From Proteobacteria bacterium HN_bin10 (GTDB taxonomy: Bacteria > Pseudomonadota > Alphaproteobacteria > Caulobacterales > Aquidulcibacteraceae): 26,412 bases of DNA. The stretch spans positions 301 through 26,712 of the forward strand of contig LWDN01000066.1 of NCBI GenBank assembly GCA_002083515.1, in the 5' to 3' direction. Below, piece after piece: positions 1 to 7,827 of the stretch (within the stretch, counting starts at the first letter, position 1; each line of letters begins with the position of its first letter). Under the pieces are notes generated by a model. That model worked only from the letters and a program-made list of their open reading frames with translations, made no database searches and was not told the origin of the DNA. Position numbers and translations under genes: made by a program.

Positions 1-927
1 CTTGAGCCCGAAGGTGAAGACGCTGCCGGCGCCCTTCGGGCAGATCTCCTTGGCAATCGCGTGGTACTTGTTGCCGGGGAGGCCGGCGTAGTTCACCCAC
101 TCGACCGCCTTGTGCCTGGAGAGGAAGTTGGCGATCCGCGCCGCGTTCTCGCAATGGCGCTGCACGCGCACGTGCAACGTCTTGGTCGAGCGCATCAGCA
201 GGAAGCTATCCCAGGGCGCCGCAATCGCGCCGACCGCGTTCTGGGTGAACTTCAGGCGTTGCGCCAGCTCGTCGTCATTGCAGATCAGCGCGCCGCCGAT
301 CACGTCGGAGTGGCCGCCGATATACTTGGTGCACGAGTGGCTGACGATATCGGCGCCGAGCGAGAGCGGGTTGGTGAGCACCGGCGTCGCAAACGTATTA
401 TCGACAATGGTGAGCGCGCCCTTGCTTTTGGCCAAGCGCGCTACCGCGGCGATGTCGATCACCTTCAACAGCGGATTGGTCGGCGTTTCCAGCCACACCA
501 ATTTGGTCTTCGAGGTGAAGGCCGATTCCGCCGCCGCGAGATCGGTCAAATCGGCGCGCGTATAGGTGATGCCGAATTGTTTGAACACCTTGTCGAACTG
601 GCGATAGGTGCCGCCATAGACGTCATCCGAGAGCACGACGTGATCGCCAGATGACAACAAATGAATGCACGCCGCCTGCGCCGCCAGCCCCGAGGAAAAC
701 AACAGGCCGTGGCGGCCGCCTTCAAGCGAGGCGATATTGCGCTCGGCCGCCTTGCGCGTCGGGTTGGCGGAGCGCGCGTAGTCGTAATCCTCGATGATGA
801 CGCCGGGGCTCTGCTGCACGAAGGTCGAGGTCTGATAGACCGGCGTCATGATCGCGCCGGTGGTCGGATCGGGCTGCTGGCCGGCGTGAATGCAACGCGT
901 GCCGAAGCGTTTGTTGTCGTGATGCAT
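1..927 (-). CDS. Cystathionine gamma-synthase/lyase family PLP enzyme, partial (C-terminus beyond window)
   Basis: The 309 visible residues match the N-terminal and central parts of the Cys/Met-metabolism PLP-dependent (fold type I) family, usually about 380-390 residues, so roughly the last 75 are missing off the left edge. The N-terminus reads FGTRCIHAG, followed by MTPVYQTSTF and the SANPTR motif. The PLP-binding lysine is K201 in SCTKYIGGHSD, close to its position in MetB. The family covers gamma-synthase, gamma-lyase and related activities that cannot be separated reliably by eye. The gene starts 5 bp after the stop of the cystathionine beta-synthase gene, which favours a gamma-lyase role: the two would form a reverse transsulfuration pair (homocysteine to cystathionine to cysteine) in the cytoplasm. 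The ATG at 927 is chosen because the family N-terminus begins right after it; the ribosome binding site is weak, suggesting coupling to the upstream gene. Confidence 0.93.
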   Translation of the reverse strand, partial: MHHDNKRFGTRCIHAGQQPDPTTGAIMTPVYQTSTFVQQSPGVIIEDYDYARSANPTRKAAERNIASLEGGRHGLLFSSGLAAQAACIHLLSSGDHVVLSDDVYGGTYRQFDKVFKQFGITYTRADLTDLAAAESAFTSKTKLVWLETPTNPLLKVIDIAAVARLAKSKGALTIVDNTFATPVLTNPLSLGADIVSHSCTKYIGGHSDVIGGALICNDDELAQRLKFTQNAVGAIAAPWDSFLLMRSTKTLHVRVQRHCENAARIANFLSRHKAVEWVNYAGLPGNKYHAIAKEICPKGAGSVFTFGLK

Positions 928-932
928 GGCGA

Positions 933-2303
933 CTACCTGCCCCGTCCCGCCAGATATTCGATCAGATCGATCTTCGAAATCACGCCGACCACGTTGGAGG
1001 CGTCCACCACCACCGCTACGTGATCGGTGGCGAAGATATGGAAGAGCTCTTCGATCCGCGCCTTCGGATAGATGAGGCCGGCGATCGGCGACGCGACGCT
1101 CTTGGCCGGCGCATTCAGGTCGAACTCGCGCTTTTGCATTTTTCCGAGAATATCGCTCTCGTGCACGATGGCGTTGAGCTTGCCGCGCTCGATCAGCGGC
1201 ACTTGGCTGACCCCATGCTCACGCATCAGATTGACCACATCGCGCAGCGGCGCGTCGGCGTTTGCCGTGATCGGCTTGGTTTTCAGCCCTTTGAGCAATT
1301 CCTCGACAAAACCGAGTTCCTTCTCGGTTTCGGTGAAGCCGTGCTCCTTCATCCAGGCGTCCGAAAGGAACTTTGAGACATAGCGATTGCCGTGGTCGGG
1401 CAGCACCGTGATCACCACCTTGCCCGGCCCGATCTCCTTGGCGATCTCGATGGCCACATGCACGTTGGAGCCAGACGATCCGCCGCAGAAGAGCCCCTCC
1501 TCGCGCACAAGCCGGCGCGCCATGACGAAGCTGTCGCGGTCGTTTACCTGCCGCATGTCGTCGACGACCGAGAAATCCATGGCCCGGCATTCGATATCTT
1601 CGCCGATGCCTTCGACCATGTAGACGTGCGCGGTCGGCAGCGTCTTGGTGTGGAAGAGATGATAGTGCACCGAGCCCAACGGATCTGCGCCGATGATTTT
1701 CACGTTCGGCGCATGCTCTTTCAGATAGCGCCCAACGCCTGAAACCGTGCCGCCGGTGCCGGTGCCGCCCACGAAAACATCGAACTTGCCGCCGTCGGTG
1801 TCTTCGAAAATCTCTTTGCCTGTAGAATAATAGTGCGCCTCGATGTTCCACTGCGAGTGATACTGATCGACATAGAAGGCGCCTGGCGTATCCTGAGCGA
1901 TCTTCTTGGCGACGTTGACATAGTGCTCGGGTGAATCTCCCGGCACGTCTGTCGGGGTGATGATCACTTCGGCGCCGTAGGCGCGCAGCGAGTCCTGCTT
2001 CTCCTTGCTCATCTTGTCCGGCATGGTGAAGATGCAGCGATAACCCTTGATCGCCGCGGCCATGGCGAGGCCCTGGCCGGTATTGCCGGAGGTGTTCTCG
2101 ACGATCAGCCCGCCCGGCTTCAGGATGCCTTCGCGTTCGGCCTTTTCGACGATGTAGTGGGCCATCCGATCTTTGATCGAGCCGGCGGGATTGAGATACT
2201 CGCACTTCACCCACACCTCGGCAGCGCCCTTCGGCACGACCTTGTTGAGCTTCACGAGCGGCGTGTTGCCGATCGCGGCGAGGATATTCGGCTTCAAACG
2301 CAT
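933..2303 (-). CDS. Cystathionine beta-synthase with C-terminal CBS-domain pair
   Basis: A 456-residue fold type II PLP enzyme that condenses serine (or O-acetylserine) with homocysteine to give cystathionine. The catalytic domain shows AIGNTPLVKL at about residues 10-19, the PLP lysine K44 in NPAGSIKDR, the substrate loop TSGNTG near residue 72, and the glycine-rich phosphate cradle GTGTGG near 182. Residues from about 340 to the end form two CBS motifs (one containing GVSQVPLIE, the other DHVAVVVD), as in bacterial and eukaryotic cystathionine beta-synthases and unlike plain cysteine synthases. An open frame extends 36 codons upstream to a GTG at 2411, but the family N-terminus starts at MRLKPNIL, so the ATG at 2303 is preferred; AGGGA lies about a dozen bases upstream. 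It is followed 5 bp later by its pathway partner. An O-acetylserine-dependent role is possible. Confidence 0.93.
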   Translation of the reverse strand: MRLKPNILAAIGNTPLVKLNKVVPKGAAEVWVKCEYLNPAGSIKDRMAHYIVEKAEREGILKPGGLIVENTSGNTGQGLAMAAAIKGYRCIFTMPDKMSKEKQDSLRAYGAEVIITPTDVPGDSPEHYVNVAKKIAQDTPGAFYVDQYHSQWNIEAHYYSTGKEIFEDTDGGKFDVFVGGTGTGGTVSGVGRYLKEHAPNVKIIGADPLGSVHYHLFHTKTLPTAHVYMVEGIGEDIECRAMDFSVVDDMRQVNDRDSFVMARRLVREEGLFCGGSSGSNVHVAIEIAKEIGPGKVVITVLPDHGNRYVSKFLSDAWMKEHGFTETEKELGFVEELLKGLKTKPITANADAPLRDVVNLMREHGVSQVPLIERGKLNAIVHESDILGKMQKREFDLNAPAKSVASPIAGLIYPKARIEELFHIFATDHVAVVVDASNVVGVISKIDLIEYLAGRGR

Positions 2304-2382
2304 GCGGGCAGGTTCCCTGAACGTCTCTGAGGATTGATGGGCGGGGTTTAGAGCGGCGGCGGCGGAAAAGCCACTAAGGACC

Positions 2383-2399
2383 GCCGCCTTCCAGGCGGC
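2383..2399 (-). terminator. Hairpin between murB and the cystathionine beta-synthase gene (possible terminator)
   Basis: Perfect 6-bp stem GCCGCC/GGCGGC with a 5-base loop, about 45 bases after the murB stop and before the preferred start of the next gene. A wider GGCGGCGG (2358-2365) / CCGCCGCC (2381-2388) pairing competes with it. The following bases are only modestly T-rich, so termination is a guess; it could equally be an attenuating or mRNA-stabilising stem. Confidence 0.3.
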
Positions 2400-2441
2400 A
2401 ATCTGGGACACTCCCTTCCATCTTTGCAGTTGGACCGGGAA

Positions 2442-3371
2442 CTAGGCGCGCCCGATCCGCTTGATTTCCCATTCCAGTTCGATGCCGTGCTTGGCCTTCA
2501 CCGCGGCGCGCACCTCTTCGCCCAGGCCCTCGATATCGGCGGCGGTGGCCTCGCCGACATTGATCAGGAAGTTGGCGTGCTTTTCGCTCACCTGGGCGCC
2601 GCCGCGGCGATGGCCGCGCATGCCCGCTTCGTCGTTGAGCTTCCAGGCGGAAAGCTTTTCGCCATCCGGTCCAACAGGGTTCTTGAACGTCGAGCCGCCG
2701 GTCTTCTCGCGGATCGGCTGCGAGGCTTCGCGCCGCGCCGTGATCTCAGCCATGCGCGCGGCGACAGCATCAGGATCGTCGCGACGGCCGCGGAACACAG
2801 CCTGCATCCAGATGATCGGTTCCTCGATAGCGTTATGGCGATAGGTGAAGCCGAACTCGTCAACGCCAAACGTCCGTTTTTCACCGCGGCGGGTGAAGCC
2901 CCAAGCCGCCTCGAGCACGTCCTTGGTTTCGGCGCCGTAGCAGCCCGCATTCATTGTGAGCGCACCGCCGATGGTGCCGGGAATGCCGGCGTAGAATTCA
3001 AGACCGGCAATGCCCGCTTTCGCCGCCGCCTTCGCCACCATCGCATCGAGCGCGCCGGCGCCGGCGACAATGCGCGCCTCCGGCGGATCCACGCCGTCGA
3101 AGTCTGTGACGATCTGCGCGAATTGGCGGCCGGCCAAGCGGATGACGACGCCGGACACGCCCCCGTCGCGCACGATGACGTTGGAGCCGACGCCGAGCAC
3201 CGTGATCGGTATTGCTTCCGGCAACGCCGCCAGGAACTGGCCCAGGTCGTCTTCGTCCGCCGGCAGGAACAGCGCATCCGCCGGGCCGCCCACCCGAAAC
3301 CAGGTGAACGGCGCCAGCTTTTCGCCCCGGAGCAGCTGGCCACGCACCGGCGGCAGGTCGAGTTCACTCAT
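2442..3371 (-). CDS. murB: UDP-N-acetylmuramate dehydrogenase MurB
   Basis: 309 residues, normal for MurB. It reduces UDP-GlcNAc-enolpyruvate to UDP-MurNAc with NADPH and FAD, the last step before stem-peptide addition. FAD-binding signatures include FRVGGPAD near residue 25, LGVGSNVIVRDGG near 60 and GIPGTIGGALTMNAGCYG near 128-145. The catalytic serine lies in GGSTFKNP near 226, and EKHANFLIN near 262 fits the C-terminal substrate domain. The WKLNDEAG stretch resembles other alphaproteobacterial MurB sequences. In most dcw clusters murB follows murC directly; here about 4.5 kb of other genes, several on the opposite strand, intervene, so murB needs its own promoter in the 103-bp gap to the divergent lipoprotein gene. 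No clear ribosome binding site precedes the ATG. Confidence 0.97.
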   Translation of the reverse strand: MSELDLPPVRGQLLRGEKLAPFTWFRVGGPADALFLPADEDDLGQFLAALPEAIPITVLGVGSNVIVRDGGVSGVVIRLAGRQFAQIVTDFDGVDPPEARIVAGAGALDAMVAKAAAKAGIAGLEFYAGIPGTIGGALTMNAGCYGAETKDVLEAAWGFTRRGEKRTFGVDEFGFTYRHNAIEEPIIWMQAVFRGRRDDPDAVAARMAEITARREASQPIREKTGGSTFKNPVGPDGEKLSAWKLNDEAGMRGHRRGGAQVSEKHANFLINVGEATAADIEGLGEEVRAAVKAKHGIELEWEIKRIGRA

Positions 3372-3474
3372 TGTTGATGGGGTATCGCAGGCTTTTGAGC
3401 CCCGTCAACGCACTGCGCCGCTCGCCCAACCGCGTCTGCGCCCCCATAATGCCGGCACAAGGAGACCGCTCCTC

Positions 3475-3855
3475 ATGCAGAAAATTTTGATCGCCTTTTC
3501 CGCCCTGTTCGCCCTGTGGACGCTTGCCGCGTGCGCCAGCACCGACGCCGCCGGCGGCCAAAGCGCCAGCGTCAACGATTGCTTCAACAGCGAACAAGCT
3601 AACGGCTTCACCGTAATCGACAACACCCATATCGGCTTGCGGGTCGGCGCCAACCGCAATTACGTTCTCACTACGATGTGGAACGCCCGCGATCTCGACT
3701 GGACGCACGCCATCGCCCTGCGCTCCTCCACCGGGCGCATCTGCACAGGCAACGGTCTGGGCGTGGAACTGATCGGCGGCGATCCGCGCCGCACCTATCC
3801 CATCGTTTCCATCACGCGCGCCGCGGAAGACGCCGCTGCGCCGCAGGGAAGCTAA
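3475..3855 (+). CDS. Small lipoprotein, first of a tandem paralogous pair (DUF6491-like)
   Basis: 126 residues. A lipoprotein signal peptide ends in the lipobox LAAC (Cys20), so the mature protein should be membrane-anchored in the periplasm. The mature part has two further cysteines (in DCFN and RICTG) that could form a disulfide, around the core RDLDWTHAI. The next gene encodes a related protein with the same core, the same cysteine spacing and the shared GGDP...YP/YQ ending, so the pair arose by tandem duplication. The layout resembles the DUF6491 family as I recall it; this was not checked. AAGGAG lies 10 bases before the ATG. Function unknown. It is divergent from murB and 16 bp upstream of its paralogue, so probably co-transcribed with it. 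Confidence 0.85.
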   Translation: MQKILIAFSALFALWTLAACASTDAAGGQSASVNDCFNSEQANGFTVIDNTHIGLRVGANRNYVLTTMWNARDLDWTHAIALRSSTGRICTGNGLGVELIGGDPRRTYPIVSITRAAEDAAAPQGS

Positions 3856-3871
3856 TCTGGAGATCTGCTTC

Positions 3872-4231
3872 ATGCTTCGCATCACCCTGCTCTCCGCCGC
3901 TTTGGCGCTTTCTGCGTGCGCCTCGACGGAAACCTCCAGCAGCGCGGCGGAACGCGACTGCTTCCGCACTCTCGATGTGCGCGGCTACGGCGTCGTTGAC
4001 GAGCATCGCGTGCGCCTACGCGTCAGCCCGCAACGCGAATACATCGTCACAATTCCTTCGAACACGCGCGATCTGGATTGGACCCACGCCATCTCCGTGC
4101 GTTCGGTGACGAGCTTCATCTGCGTCGGCGATCCTTCAGGGGTGCAATTGATGGGCGGCGATCCGCCGTTCCCCTATCAGGTCACGGCAATAGAGCGCGC
4201 GCCCATAGAGCACGCCGACCAGGGCAGCTAG
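3872..4231 (+). CDS. Small lipoprotein, second of a tandem paralogous pair (DUF6491-like)
   Basis: 119 residues with a short lipoprotein signal peptide ending in LSAC (Cys16). The mature region keeps the DCF cysteine, an RLRV strand, RDLDWTHAI, a second cysteine in FICVG and GGDP of the preceding gene, but the linkers differ, so the duplication is not recent. GGAG sits about 9 bases before the ATG. It lies 16 bp after its paralogue. Its stop codon shares the bases CTAG with the stop of the convergent HAD gene, leaving no room for a conventional terminator between them. Function unknown; likely periplasmic and lipid-anchored. Confidence 0.85.
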   Translation: MLRITLLSAALALSACASTETSSSAAERDCFRTLDVRGYGVVDEHRVRLRVSPQREYIVTIPSNTRDLDWTHAISVRSVTSFICVGDPSGVQLMGGDPPFPYQVTAIERAPIEHADQGS

Positions 4232-5091
4232 GCGTTCACCGGCAGGCCGGCGCGCAGCGCAATGCGCCCCAACGCGCCTTTGACGATCACGTCGAGCTGG
4301 CTCTTCGGCTGATAATCGGCCGGCGCGACGTAGCTGACGCGATCCTCGGCGATTAGGCGCGAGACCTTGTCCAAGCTGCGCGGCTCGGTCCATTGATAGG
4401 GATCGAGCACGGCGATGGCGCAGCCGCCCTGGCTCGTCACCATCTTCATCGACGGAATGTCTGTGTCGCCATCGCCGATGAAGATCATGCGCTCGAACGG
4501 CAGCGTGCGCGCATCGTCATGCACCCAGCGATTGATGCTCTCCGTGTCCCAGACGTTCTCGATGCCCTTGTTGATGCGAAACAGGAATTGCGTCTTGGTG
4601 GTGTAGTTGATGGCCACGCTCGGCCATTTGGCTTCGCCGTTCTTGTCGTAGAGAAAGCGAGAGGCGAAGACATTGCGGAAGCGATGGAAGAGCGGGCAGC
4701 CCTCGATCATTTCGTAGATGCCGGACGAGACGACGTAATGATCGAGCTGCAAGCCTAGATCGTCGGCGAACGAGTCGATGCGCTCGAACCAATGATCGAG
4801 CCCATCGAAGAAATCGGGATCGGCGCCGGTTTCCTGCAACTGCTTGCGCGTGACCGGATGGCCGGCGGCGCGGGCGCGATCGAGCATCAAATGCATGTAG
4901 ACGAGGATTTCGTCGGCGTCTTCAAGCTTGGCCAGACGCTTCACTTCAAGCCAGAAATCGGCGTGCTTCATGCCGGCGATGTCGGGGATGAAGCTCCGCT
5001 CTTGCAGGTTTCCGCGCGCCAGCGTGCCGTCGAAGTCATAAACGATCGCCGCGCGCAGCGGCTTGGGCTTGCGGTGGGCGGTATCCGGCAT
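4228..5091 (-). CDS. HAD-superfamily phosphatase-like hydrolase
   Basis: 287 residues of the haloacid dehalogenase superfamily. Motif I is YDFDGTLARGN near residues 18-28, with D19 the expected phospho-accepting aspartate and D21 the general acid/base. Motif II is VVSSG near 120, a motif III lysine is likely in the KTQFLFRINKG region, and motif IV is GDGDTDIPS near 205. The overall layout resembles phosphoserine-phosphatase-like HAD proteins, but substrate cannot be read from the sequence. There is no signal peptide, so it is cytoplasmic. It sits alone on its strand between the convergent lipoprotein genes and a divergent WD40 gene. Its start codon lies inside one arm of a 9-bp inverted repeat, which may be an operator or a translational hairpin. 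Confidence 0.9.
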   Translation of the reverse strand: MPDTAHRKPKPLRAAIVYDFDGTLARGNLQERSFIPDIAGMKHADFWLEVKRLAKLEDADEILVYMHLMLDRARAAGHPVTRKQLQETGADPDFFDGLDHWFERIDSFADDLGLQLDHYVVSSGIYEMIEGCPLFHRFRNVFASRFLYDKNGEAKWPSVAINYTTKTQFLFRINKGIENVWDTESINRWVHDDARTLPFERMIFIGDGDTDIPSMKMVTSQGGCAIAVLDPYQWTEPRSLDKVSRLIAEDRVSYVAPADYQPKSQLDVIVKGALGRIALRAGLPVNA

Positions 5092-5129
5092 TTGACCCTG
5101 GGGCCAGGAGTCGGGCCAAAGGTCAAATG
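5089..5129. promoter_or_regulatory. Inverted repeat over the start codon of the HAD gene
   Basis: CATTTGACC at 5089-5097 pairs perfectly with GGTCAAATG at 5121-5129; inner GGCC-containing segments offer extra pairing. The left arm contains the ATG of the HAD gene, and the repeat lies in the 126-bp divergent gap before the WD40 gene. It could be a repressor operator or an mRNA hairpin hiding the start codon. Confidence 0.35.
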
Positions 5130-5217
5130 TTTCGTCCTCGACATGCTGCGCCCGGCGCAGGTGACAGCTCCAATGGGTGCGCCTAGTCTCGCGACCGGGG
5201 CGTTTCTGGGGGACGGC

Positions 5218-7173
5218 ATGCGCAATTCTTCTTTTGTTGCTGCGCTTGCGATCTTCGCATGCGCCCTCTTAGCCGGATCGCCAGGTTCCGCTCAGCCCGA
5301 GCAAGCAACAGGGGCGGCGGCGTTGGCGCAGGCGAACACGCCTGACGCAACATCAGATGCGCCTGTCCGCGACATTCGATCCGGCAGGGCGCGCCTCCGC
5401 CCGGCGACTTATTCTGAGGAAGAATTCTACGGCGAGCAGTGCCGGGGGGTCGCCGCAGCGGTGGAAGGCCGTTGGACTGGGCGCGCAAGCGAGCGAAGAG
5501 ATTCTCTATTCTGCAGCATTGCCGGCGCTTCGCGCACGCGTCTGCGGCAACCTATCGATCTCACGGTCGAGCGCGGCGGCGAACGCTCATGCCGCGCGGC
5601 TGCGCTCGTGCTGCGCGCCGCCTGGCCCGCACTCTGGTGGCGGGATGGCGAGAACGTCGTGTGCGCGCTGACGCCGAGAGGCGCCACAAGCTTGCCGTTC
5701 AGGGCCAGCAGTGGCGGCGAGTATTGCTACGACGACGGAGACGAGGGCGCCTGCGAGCAATATCCGGTATCGATGCTTGCGTCAGGTTCCGACAGCGTGG
5801 CGCTGCGTGAGCGTCCGATTGCATCGGCGCGCGTCGTCGCCGAGGTCGCGCCCGGAGAGACGGTCGACGTCATCGGCGACATGAGAGTTCGCCACTATGC
5901 TCATCGCGGCATTGTGCGTCGAGCCGGCGGCGGGCTGAGGGCCGGCGATACGGTCTATCCGTCGATGTGGCCAGACGCATACCCGTTCTTGGACTGGGAC
6001 GATCCTACGGACGAGTCATACCTGGTGGAAACAGACGAAGAGCAAGAGGAAGTGTACTTTACGCGACCCGATGCGCCCCGCATCGATTGGCGACAAGTGC
6101 GGCCGCAGGAACAAAATGAGGCGTGGCTCCGGATCGTGCGCGCTGACGGATCTCAGGGGTGGGCGCAGGTGGGTCCTTGCGCCTTTCGGCTGGCGTTCGA
6201 GAGTGAATGCCCCGCGGGCGGGGCTGAGCCAGCGCCTGCGGCGCCGGAGACCGCCCCTCCTCGGCTTCTCTACACGCTCCGCGACGACATAATCACCTCA
6301 GCACGCTTCTCCGCTGACGGGCGCCGCATCATCACCGAGAGCGTCGAGCGCTCGTGGGACGACGCAGCCGAGGTCATCGCGCGAGAGTGGGACGCAAGCA
6401 ACGGGCGCCTGATCGGTGCCGCGCCACGAGACGAACCGCGCTCCGTGACTGTCGAAGACGGGACCGCTCAAGTTCGCGGCGCGGATGGGAGCGTCCTGAT
6501 TTCGGTTCGCGATGACGAAAGCCGTGTGAACACCGCCGTGCTTGCGGCCGATGGCGCGCGCATCGCCACGCTCTCCGATAACTACACGGCGATCCTTTGG
6601 GACGCCGCGACCGGCCGGCGCCTGTTCAGGTTCGCGGGCCGCTTCGATCGTCTGAGCGGGGTCATCTATTCTCCCGACGGCGCCCGCATCGTGACATGGG
6701 GCGGAGGGCCGCCCGATTGGGAAGCCGAAGAGCCGACGCGAGTCTGGGACGCCGCCAGCGGGCGGTTGTTGTATGCGCTGGGCTTTGTCGGCCCGGTGCA
6801 CGCCTACTCTCCCGATGGGCGCCGGTTCGCCATAGTCGGCTGGGACAGCGTGACAGTGTACGACACAGCCAACGGGCGAGAGGTCCGCACTGTCGCAATT
6901 GCAAGTCGGCATGAGCCATTTCACAGCGTTGCGTTTTCGCCGGACGGCACAAAGGTCCTCACCGGCGATCCTTGGAACACAGCGAGCATCTGGGATATCG
7001 CCTCAGGCGATATCGTCCTGAGGTTCGCGCCATTCGATCCTACAATTCCAGGCGTTCGTCCTGGACCTTCCGGCGTCGTCGCCGACGCGCATTTCTCTCC
7101 CGATGGAACGCGCATGCTCATTGTAGGGCGCGGCGTCGCACAAGTCTGGGAAACGCCGCCAATCACGCACTGA
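5218..7173 (+). CDS. Exported protein with SH3-like domain and C-terminal WD40 repeats
   Basis: 651 residues. The N-terminus has a Sec signal peptide with likely cleavage after GSA (residue 25). Residues about 40-170 are an unassigned cysteine-containing region. About 184-322 contains an SH3b-like stretch (ALRERP...VVAEVAPGETVDVIG ending in GWAQVGPC) with a long acidic insertion rich in D and E. From about 350 to the end there are six WD40/YVTN-type repeats, each with an F/Y-SPDG-type turn and a W/V-D-A-A-S/T-G-R ending, suggesting a periplasmic beta-propeller for protein or ligand binding. The ATG at 5218 is chosen because the signal peptide starts there and GGGGA precedes it; upstream ATGs in frame overlap the HAD gene. 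The specific role is unknown. It is flanked by oppositely directed genes, so probably monocistronic. Confidence 0.85.
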   Translation: MRNSSFVAALAIFACALLAGSPGSAQPEQATGAAALAQANTPDATSDAPVRDIRSGRARLRPATYSEEEFYGEQCRGVAAAVEGRWTGRASERRDSLFCSIAGASRTRLRQPIDLTVERGGERSCRAAALVLRAAWPALWWRDGENVVCALTPRGATSLPFRASSGGEYCYDDGDEGACEQYPVSMLASGSDSVALRERPIASARVVAEVAPGETVDVIGDMRVRHYAHRGIVRRAGGGLRAGDTVYPSMWPDAYPFLDWDDPTDESYLVETDEEQEEVYFTRPDAPRIDWRQVRPQEQNEAWLRIVRADGSQGWAQVGPCAFRLAFESECPAGGAEPAPAAPETAPPRLLYTLRDDIITSARFSADGRRIITESVERSWDDAAEVIAREWDASNGRLIGAAPRDEPRSVTVEDGTAQVRGADGSVLISVRDDESRVNTAVLAADGARIATLSDNYTAILWDAATGRRLFRFAGRFDRLSGVIYSPDGARIVTWGGGPPDWEAEEPTRVWDAASGRLLYALGFVGPVHAYSPDGRRFAIVGWDSVTVYDTANGREVRTVAIASRHEPFHSVAFSPDGTKVLTGDPWNTASIWDIASGDIVLRFAPFDPTIPGVRPGPSGVVADAHFSPDGTRMLIVGRGVAQVWETPPITH

Positions 7174-7304
7174 CCGGAGATCATTGGCGCTACGCTCAGC
7201 CTGCCGATATTCGACACTGATCGCGGCAGGCCGCCGCCAACGCTCGGACGGGCGGGACCTGGAGCGCCCCTGACTCGCAACACATGTGCGGCGGCGCGTA
7301 GCAG

Positions 7305-7778
7305 CTACCTCGCCTCTTCCGGCGTCAACTGCGCCCGCAGCGCCCGCACGCGATTGAGCAGCGGTTGGGCTGATGCAAGTGAAGCGCCGTGCTCGAAAGA
7401 CACGCTTTCGGTTTCGCCTGCGCTCTCGACAACAAGCCCCTCGGCGCCGCCGTCGGCGCAATCGGGGCAGCCGACCACATCGGGCATCGCCTCAAAGTCG
7501 GCGCGCGCCGCGAGGCGCTGAATGTCTTGCCACTCAGCTGTCGTGAGCGGGCGCGAGGTGCGCTGATCGGGCAAATCCTGAGGTGCGCCGCGACCGCCGC
7601 GCGCCTGGCGGATAAGAACGGCCTCGCCCTCGGAAATCTCAAGCCGCGTCGTGCAATAGCCTACGCACATGCCGAATGATGTCGTCGACACGACGCGGGT
7701 GACGCCTTCCGTTGGTGTGGCCGTGCTCGCGCAGGCTGATAAGGCAAGGGTGGCGACAGCCGAGAGCCAGATTCTCAT
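7305..7778 (-). CDS. Lipoprotein with paired-cysteine motifs (DUF6438-like)
   Basis: 157 residues if started at MRIWLSAV; an ATG four codons upstream (7790) is an alternative. The signal peptide ends in the lipobox LSAC (Cys16). The mature domain has FGMCVGYC near residue 35 and GCPDC near 104, four cysteines in two close pairs that could form disulfides or bind metal. The first motif resembles the start of DUF6438 domains as remembered; not verified. It follows murC on the same strand after about 50 bp, so it may be co-transcribed with murC. It converges with the WD40 gene; the 131-bp gap between them shows no strong terminator. Function unknown, likely periplasmic. Confidence 0.8.
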   Translation of the reverse strand: MRIWLSAVATLALSACASTATPTEGVTRVVSTTSFGMCVGYCTTRLEISEGEAVLIRQARGGRGAPQDLPDQRTSRPLTTAEWQDIQRLAARADFEAMPDVVGCPDCADGGAEGLVVESAGETESVSFEHGASLASAQPLLNRVRALRAQLTPEEAR

Positions 7779-7827
7779 GGCTTCATTCATGCGCCACATT
7801 CGGGCGGAAGTTGGAGGCAACACTGAC

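Noticed and set aside
2304..2411. 36-codon N-terminal extension of cystathionine beta-synthase from a GTG
   Set aside because: The family N-terminus starts at the ATG at 2303, and the extension contains a likely intergenic hairpin.
2424..3377. Long plus-strand open frame opposite murB
   Set aside because: It is the antisense of an unmistakable murB; the product is Arg/Ala-rich without family features, as expected of high-GC antisense frames.
4792..5217. N-terminal extension of the WD40 protein
   Set aside because: It overlaps the HAD gene and would bury the signal peptide; the ATG at 5218 has its own binding site.
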